Positions 59,946 to 64,000 of a DNA stretch of 64,000 nucleotides are shown one piece after another. The DNA lies in IMG/VR virus record IMGVR_UViG_3300037225_001468, positions 53,742 through 117,741 of that record; one strand, given 5' to 3'. This DNA comes from a virus. The notes beneath the pieces are model-generated. The model was not told the origin of the DNA and searched no databases. It saw only the letters and a program-made list of their open reading frames with translations. Every line of letters begins with the position of its first letter. The first letter of the stretch is position 1. The translations under genes were made by a program, and so were the position numbers.

Positions 59946-60689
59946 GTGGAAATTGAAATAATAAAATACAAATATAATAGAACGCCTCATCTTCCCTGGA
60001 GTGAGAACGCTGATCTTGATGACATTTTTATTGAAGATATACATCAGTTTGATGGTAAAGAAGTTATAGTTGGAGAAATGGTAGACGGAGAAGGTACCAC
60101 AATTGCTAAAGATTATATTCATGCTCGTTCTTTAGATGGAAGATATCATATTTCTCGGCATTGGGTTAAAAATCTTTGGAATAACATAAGACACGATATC
60201 CCTGATGGTTGGAGAATATGCGGAGAAAATATGTATGCGTGTCATACGGTTATGTATAGAAAATTACCTTCATATTTTTTAGTATTTGGGATTTATAATG
60301 AAAAAAATGAATGTATTTCTTGGGATGATACTTTAGATATATGTGATATGCTTGGTTTAGATATAGTTCCTGAATTATATCGTGGTATTTATGATGAAGA
60401 AAAAGTAAAAGCTTGTTTTACGGGAATATCTAAATTTGATGGAGTTGTAGAAAATCCTGCTTACAATTCTGATCTTTTAGAACAAAAAGAAATAGATGAA
60501 CAAATGCTTGGACATTATTTTTTGCCAGCACAAGAAGGATACGTAGTAAGAAGTGTTGGTTCTTTCCACTATAATGATTTTGCTAAAAATGTTGGAAAGT
60601 TTGTTTCTAAAATGTTTGGCATAAAAATGAGAAAAAATGATAATGTTCACTGGATGACAAAACCCGTAATAAAAAATCTCTTAGGATAA
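59946..60689 (+). CDS. RNA ligase-family protein lacking the catalytic lysine
   Basis: 247 aa from GTG 59946, with GGAG 8 nt upstream. Family landmarks are clear: DGEGTT then IHARSLDGRYHISRHWVK, GWRICGENMYACH (motif III-like), SYFLVFGIYN, EGYVVR at 197-202 (motif IV) and KFVSK (motif V). Motif I should be KxDG with the lysine that takes AMP; here it reads Met45-Val-Asp-Gly48, so the lysine is replaced. It may be inactive, use another lysine or bind RNA only. Confidence 0.8.
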   Translation: MEIEIIKYKYNRTPHLPWSENADLDDIFIEDIHQFDGKEVIVGEMVDGEGTTIAKDYIHARSLDGRYHISRHWVKNLWNNIRHDIPDGWRICGENMYACHTVMYRKLPSYFLVFGIYNEKNECISWDDTLDICDMLGLDIVPELYRGIYDEEKVKACFTGISKFDGVVENPAYNSDLLEQKEIDEQMLGHYFLPAQEGYVVRSVGSFHYNDFAKNVGKFVSKMFGIKMRKNDNVHWMTKPVIKNLLG

Positions 60690-60693
60690 TAAG

Positions 60694-61404
60694 ATGAAAA
60701 TCATTAAAATGACAGCGACAGGAGCAGATAATTCTGTTTCTCCTAAATCTTTATTGGAACTGTCAGAAAGATATCCGTTTGTTGAATGGGGAATACTTTT
60801 TTCTAAAAATAAAGAAAACTCTTTAAGATATTCTTCTCTGTCTTGGATTAAAGACTTTTGTGAAATCATAAAAGATAAAAAAGTAAATACTTCTGGTCAT
60901 ATTTGTGGAAGTTATTGTAGAGAATTATTGCTTGGAAAAGAAAATATATTTCTTGAAAGATCTTTTATATTAAATGCTTTTCAGAGATTCCAGTTAAACT
61001 TTAATGCTGCTTTTTCAAAAATAGATTATTTGAATTTCCCTTTGTTATTGAAAAAGTATAATTTAAGGGATATAATATTTATACTACAAATGAATAGCGA
61101 TAAGAGTTACGGGGTATTGGATGTTGTCAGAAAACAGGTAAAAGTAAATGTTTTTTTTGACAAATCTGGAGGAAAAGGCTTTGTTCCGTTTGCCTGGCCG
61201 ACACTAATAGATGGTGTTTTATGTGGATATGCTGGTGGATTGGGTCCCAACAATATAGAAGAAGAATTAAAGAAAATAGAAAATGTAGTTGGAAATAATG
61301 AGATTTGGATAGATATGGAAAGTGGAGTTAGGTCAGAAGATAATTTAACTTTTGACTTAAATAAAGTCGAATTTTGTTTGAACGCTGTAAAAAAATACAT
61401 TTAA
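60694..61404 (+). CDS. Phosphoribosylanthranilate isomerase-like TIM barrel
   Basis: 236 aa. MTATGADNSVSP, YPFVEWGILFS, DKSGGKGFVPFAWP near residue 155 and CGYAGGLGPNNIEEEL near 176, then WIDMESGVR near 206, follow the beta-strand landmarks of TrpF, including the phosphate-binding GGLGPNN. No other tryptophan gene is present, so the true substrate may differ. Similar TrpF-like proteins occur in other large phages. Confidence 0.65.
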   Translation: MKIIKMTATGADNSVSPKSLLELSERYPFVEWGILFSKNKENSLRYSSLSWIKDFCEIIKDKKVNTSGHICGSYCRELLLGKENIFLERSFILNAFQRFQLNFNAAFSKIDYLNFPLLLKKYNLRDIIFILQMNSDKSYGVLDVVRKQVKVNVFFDKSGGKGFVPFAWPTLIDGVLCGYAGGLGPNNIEEELKKIENVVGNNEIWIDMESGVRSEDNLTFDLNKVEFCLNAVKKYI

Positions 61405-61418
61405 AAAGGAGAAAAAAG

Positions 61419-62027
61419 ATGCCTACAGGATTTACCGATCATTTGTTAGACAAAGATTTAAGTTTTCCTGATTTTGCTAAGATTTGTGCAAGAGCATTTG
61501 GAGCATTAGTAGAGTTTAGAGATGATGCTTTGACTGCCAATATTCCTGAGAATATTCCAATAGATAATTATCATTTACTGCGACTTAAAGACGCAGAAAA
61601 GAAGTTAAAAGAGTTTAAGTTAAAAAATGATAAAGTTTTACGTGATCAATTTGTGAAAGAACAAAAAGAAAGCTTAGAAAGTAATAAAAAATATTTAGAC
61701 AGAGAAAGAGAAGAGAATAAAAAATATGATGATATGAAAAACAAAGTTTTAAGCTGGGAACCTCCTACTTCAGAACATTTTGGTCTTAAAAAGTTTATGT
61801 TAGAACAAATAGATTTATCATATAATAAAACAACATATGCCGAAGAAGAAGAGGCAATAATAAAAGAAAAAACATTTGCACAATGGAAAAAAGACAAATT
61901 AGAAAGTCTTGTGCATGATGTAGATTATCATAAAAAAGAATGGGAAGAAGAAGAACAAAGAAATGCTGAAAAGAATAAGTGGATTAAAGATTTGTTGAAT
62001 AATCTAAAAACTTGTGGCATAAAATAA
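61419..62027 (+). CDS. Phage hypothetical protein with coiled coil (202 aa)
   Basis: Start at ATG 61419 after AAAAGGAGAAAAAAG. The opening MPTGFTDHLLD and CARAFGALVEFRDD are a phrase recurring in phage hypothetical proteins. Residues 60-200 are highly charged helices, probably coiled coil. Function unknown. Confidence 0.62.
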   Translation: MPTGFTDHLLDKDLSFPDFAKICARAFGALVEFRDDALTANIPENIPIDNYHLLRLKDAEKKLKEFKLKNDKVLRDQFVKEQKESLESNKKYLDREREENKKYDDMKNKVLSWEPPTSEHFGLKKFMLEQIDLSYNKTTYAEEEEAIIKEKTFAQWKKDKLESLVHDVDYHKKEWEEEEQRNAEKNKWIKDLLNNLKTCGIK

Positions 62028-62036
62028 GGAGAAAAA

Positions 62037-62348
62037 ATGGAATATCCTACAGACAAAATGATGACAACAGAAGAGATTAAGCCTATTAAAAGAATAACCG
62101 GACAGATTTGTATGGGATCAGGTAATTTTTCTTTAGCAGAAATGGGATATCTTTATTCTCGTCTTTCTGATGCTTTTGATATATTAAGTGGCATTCAACA
62201 ATCTCCTATGGCTACTGATGCGAAAGAGGTTTGGGAAAAATATAAGAAAGAGACATCTGATGGAGAATATGATATAGAAAAAATAGCAAAAGAAATTTAT
62301 CTCGCTTTAACTGGTGAAAAAGTTATTAAAACAGAAAAGGTAAAATAA
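62037..62348 (+). CDS. Hypothetical protein (103 aa)
   Basis: After AAGGAGAAAAA. GQICMGSGNFSLAEMGYLY is the most distinctive stretch; two predicted helices follow. Not recognised. Confidence 0.55.
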   Translation: MEYPTDKMMTTEEIKPIKRITGQICMGSGNFSLAEMGYLYSRLSDAFDILSGIQQSPMATDAKEVWEKYKKETSDGEYDIEKIAKEIYLALTGEKVIKTEKVK

Positions 62349-62349
62349 T

Positions 62350-62637
62350 ATGCCTTATATTAAATCAGAAAAAAGAAAAGATTTTGAAACAGAAATTCAG
62401 TCAATAGTAGATAAATTAGATAAATCTGAAGAAGGTGATAATTCGGCAAAAGGTGAACTAAATTACATTATTTATTCTATTATTAAAAGATATTTGGATA
62501 AGAAGGGTATGAGATATTTTAGAGCACAAGATTTTATTGGTGGAGTTTTAACCTGTTGCCAAATGGAATTGTATAGACGACTGTTGGCTCCTTATGAGGA
62601 CAATGTGGCTATAAAGAAAAATGGGGATGTATTATGA
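62350..62637 (+). CDS. DUF6899-like phage protein
   Basis: 95 aa. MPYIKSEKR at the start, GELNYIIYSIIKRYL in the middle and MELYRRLLAPYEDN near the end match a small family widespread in phages (DUF6899). Function unknown. ATGA overlap with the kinase gene. Confidence 0.72.
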   Translation: MPYIKSEKRKDFETEIQSIVDKLDKSEEGDNSAKGELNYIIYSIIKRYLDKKGMRYFRAQDFIGGVLTCCQMELYRRLLAPYEDNVAIKKNGDVL

Positions 62638-63754
62638 GCGAGAGCGTTGTTTATTTTTTAAGAGGATTACCGGCAAGCGGAAAAAGCACTTATGCTAAAC
62701 AGCTTCTTCAAAAAGATGGCAATGCTATTCGTTTGAATAAAGACGACATTAGAGAAATGTTGGCACAGAAGAAATATACTTTTGAAGGACTATTTGATAT
62801 AAATATTCTTGCTAAGATGTTTTATTGTGACACTATTTGTTCGAAGTTGGATGAAAAGATTAAATGTAGTACGGCACAATATTATTATACTTTTGGTCCA
62901 GGACATAAATGGACTTTTGTTGATAAATGTAAAGAACATCTTGTTAGTGTTTTTAAGAAAGAAAAAGATTTTTTCGCAAAAATAAAAAATGGCAGTTTAA
63001 GTAATATAGAAACTTTAACACTAAAAATAGAAGACGAGTGTATGAAGTTGGTTGTTTTAAGTAATAAAGACATTGTGTTAGATGATACAAATTACAATCC
63101 GAAGCACTTAGGTCGTGTTAAAAAGTATTGTAGTTCTTATACTATAAAAATAATAGATATACATAAAGAGTTAGGGGTGACTTTAGAACAATGTCTTGAA
63201 AGAAACAAAAAGAGAGATAGAGTTGTTCCTGAGTTTGTTATTAGAAAGATGGCAAAACAATATAATGTGTTTTCTGAAAATAGATCAAAAAATCAGAGAT
63301 ATGAGACAAAAAATCTAATAGCCTTATTCGATGTTGACGGAACTTTGGCCAACATAGATCATAGATTACATTTTCTAAAGAGAGGAACTAACGAAAAACC
63401 AGATTGGACTGGATTTTTTGAAGCAATGGATAAAGATATAGTTAGACCTGAAATAAAAAGTATGATTGACGATGTTTATCCTTATCACGATATAGTGTTA
63501 GTCACTGGTCGTCCAGAAAAATATAGAGCAAAAACAGAAACTTGGTTAAAAAACAATAATATAAGATATAATGCTTTACTTATGAGAGAAGATGGGGATC
63601 GAAGATCAGACGATATCACAAAACAAGAGATTTTAGATCTTTATATTGACAAGAAATTGGTGGACATTGTTGTGGATGATAGAAAAAAGTTGTGGAAATG
63701 TGGAGGAAGAATGGATTAAAAGTTTGTGATGTAGGAAATGGTGAAGATTTTTAA
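62634..63754 (+). CDS. pseT: Polynucleotide 5'-kinase/3'-phosphatase, C-terminus in -1 frame
   Basis: Zero-frame product 361 aa (stop at 63717-63719); with a -1 shift, 373 aa ending at 63754. The kinase domain has LRGLPASGKST (P-loop, Gly11-Thr19), NKDDIR and DDTNYNPKH; a phosphatase HAD domain has DVDGT at 233-237, VTGRPEKYR and VVDDR. After VVDDRK the zero frame ends abruptly, but the -1 frame reads VVEMWRKNGLKVCDVGNGED, the expected family C-terminus. The junction is A AAA AAG (63683-63689) in slippery phase. An extra segment of about 65 residues interrupts the kinase between residues 50 and 130. It would heal RNA or DNA ends together with the ligase. Confidence 0.88.
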
Positions 63755-63763
63755 GGAGATAAA

Positions 63764-64000
63764 ATGATTGAAATTTTTACTCAACTTGAGGGTATGATTA
63801 TTACTTCTATTGACACAGGATGTGGTAGAAAAGTTCTTTTAAGTTGTTTTAATGATGCTCATCCTTCTTTTTCTAAATCAAAACTGATATATTCGCAAAA
63901 AGAAGTAGAAGAAGCATTAGATAAACTGATTAAACTTGATTTTGTAAGAGAAATAGATGGTCATTTAACTCTTAGTAATAAAGACATTTTTAAGGTATAA
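63764..64000 (+). CDS. Small hypothetical protein, winged-helix-like (78 aa)
   Basis: Complete frame ending with TAA on the last three bases of the window. YSQKEVEEALDKLIKLDFVR followed by a short beta hairpin (EIDGHLTLS) has winged-helix spacing, so DNA binding is possible. AAGGAGATAAA before ATG. Confidence 0.52.
   Translation: MIEIFTQLEGMIITSIDTGCGRKVLLSCFNDAHPSFSKSKLIYSQKEVEEALDKLIKLDFVREIDGHLTLSNKDIFKV

Noticed and set aside
1-64000. Alternative genetic code (stop reassignment)
   Set aside because: TAA, TGA and TAG all terminate genes at sensible places, for example TAG at 8374-8376 and TGA at many ATGA overlaps.
1-64000. tRNA genes or CRISPR arrays
   Set aside because: No cloverleaf with a GGTTCGA-type T arm and no regularly spaced repeats were seen by eye; a covariance-model scan would be needed to exclude a divergent tRNA.
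1-64000. Rho-independent terminators
   Set aside because: The hairpins I found are not followed by a run of T on the coding strand, so none could be supported.

Overview
The window looks like the interior of a large, A+T-rich (roughly 70% by eye) double-stranded DNA phage genome. There are no ribosomal proteins or central host metabolism. The genes are short, tightly packed and often overlap at ATGA-type junctions, and nearly all lie on the + strand; only the genes at 3058-3942 and 21175-21909 are on the - strand. Many families are phage hallmarks: DUF1257, DUF2997, DUF6899, a MazG-like dATP/dGTP diphosphohydrolase, an RNA ligase, a polynucleotide kinase-phosphatase, a CCA-adding enzyme, a phage-type RuvC-like nuclease and peptide deformylase. 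TAA, TGA and TAG all act as stops, so there is no sign of codon reassignment. Ribosome binding sites are of the GGAG/AGGAG type. No capsid, portal, tail or large terminase gene is in the window, so calling it a phage rests on replication, RNA-repair and auxiliary genes.

Region 1 (about 0.7-5.4 kb) carries nonulosonic (sialic-like) acid genes: an MptE-like/DUF115 protein, a CMP-sugar synthetase (NeuA-like), a NeuB-like synthase on the opposite strand without its SAF domain, and a KdsC-type phosphatase. Region 2 (5.4-10.7 kb) holds small phage genes, peptide deformylase, and a LAGLIDADG homing endonuclease inserted at the start of a DUF1257 gene and bounded by imperfect 50-bp direct repeats. 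Region 3 (10.7-35.8 kb) is an unusually large glycan block. It contains about 15 glycosyltransferase-like genes (including GT11, GT10, GT25-like and WavE-like), several methyltransferases, two radical SAM enzymes, two nucleotidyltransferases (one fused to an APH-type kinase), a SIS isomerase, a split transketolase, a shikimate-dehydrogenase-like protein, small HAD phosphatases, cupins and a short UDP-sugar dehydrogenase. It probably makes or rebuilds a complex surface glycan, either on the virion or on the host.

Region 4 (36-51 kb) is replication and transcription: topoisomerase I, a DnaX clamp-loader subunit interrupted by an intein, a sigma factor, a DnaN-like clamp, a HolA-like delta subunit, a DnaJ co-chaperone and nucleotide-metabolism enzymes. 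Four sites resemble good sigma-70 promoters. Region 5 (51-64 kb) holds a RuvC-like nuclease, a CCA-adding enzyme with an HD domain, two adjacent zincin-type metallopeptidases, an RNA ligase homologue lacking its catalytic lysine, a TrpF-like TIM barrel and a polynucleotide kinase-phosphatase whose last 21 codons lie in the -1 frame after a canonical A AAA AAG slippery heptamer. Four proteins in this region share an N-terminal M(N/D)WY tag.

Selfish and broken elements are frequent: the free-standing endonuclease, the intein, a decayed HNH/AP2 endonuclease at 34.9-35.1 kb, a gene remnant beside neuB, and an apparently frameshifted glycosyltransferase at 12.8 kb.
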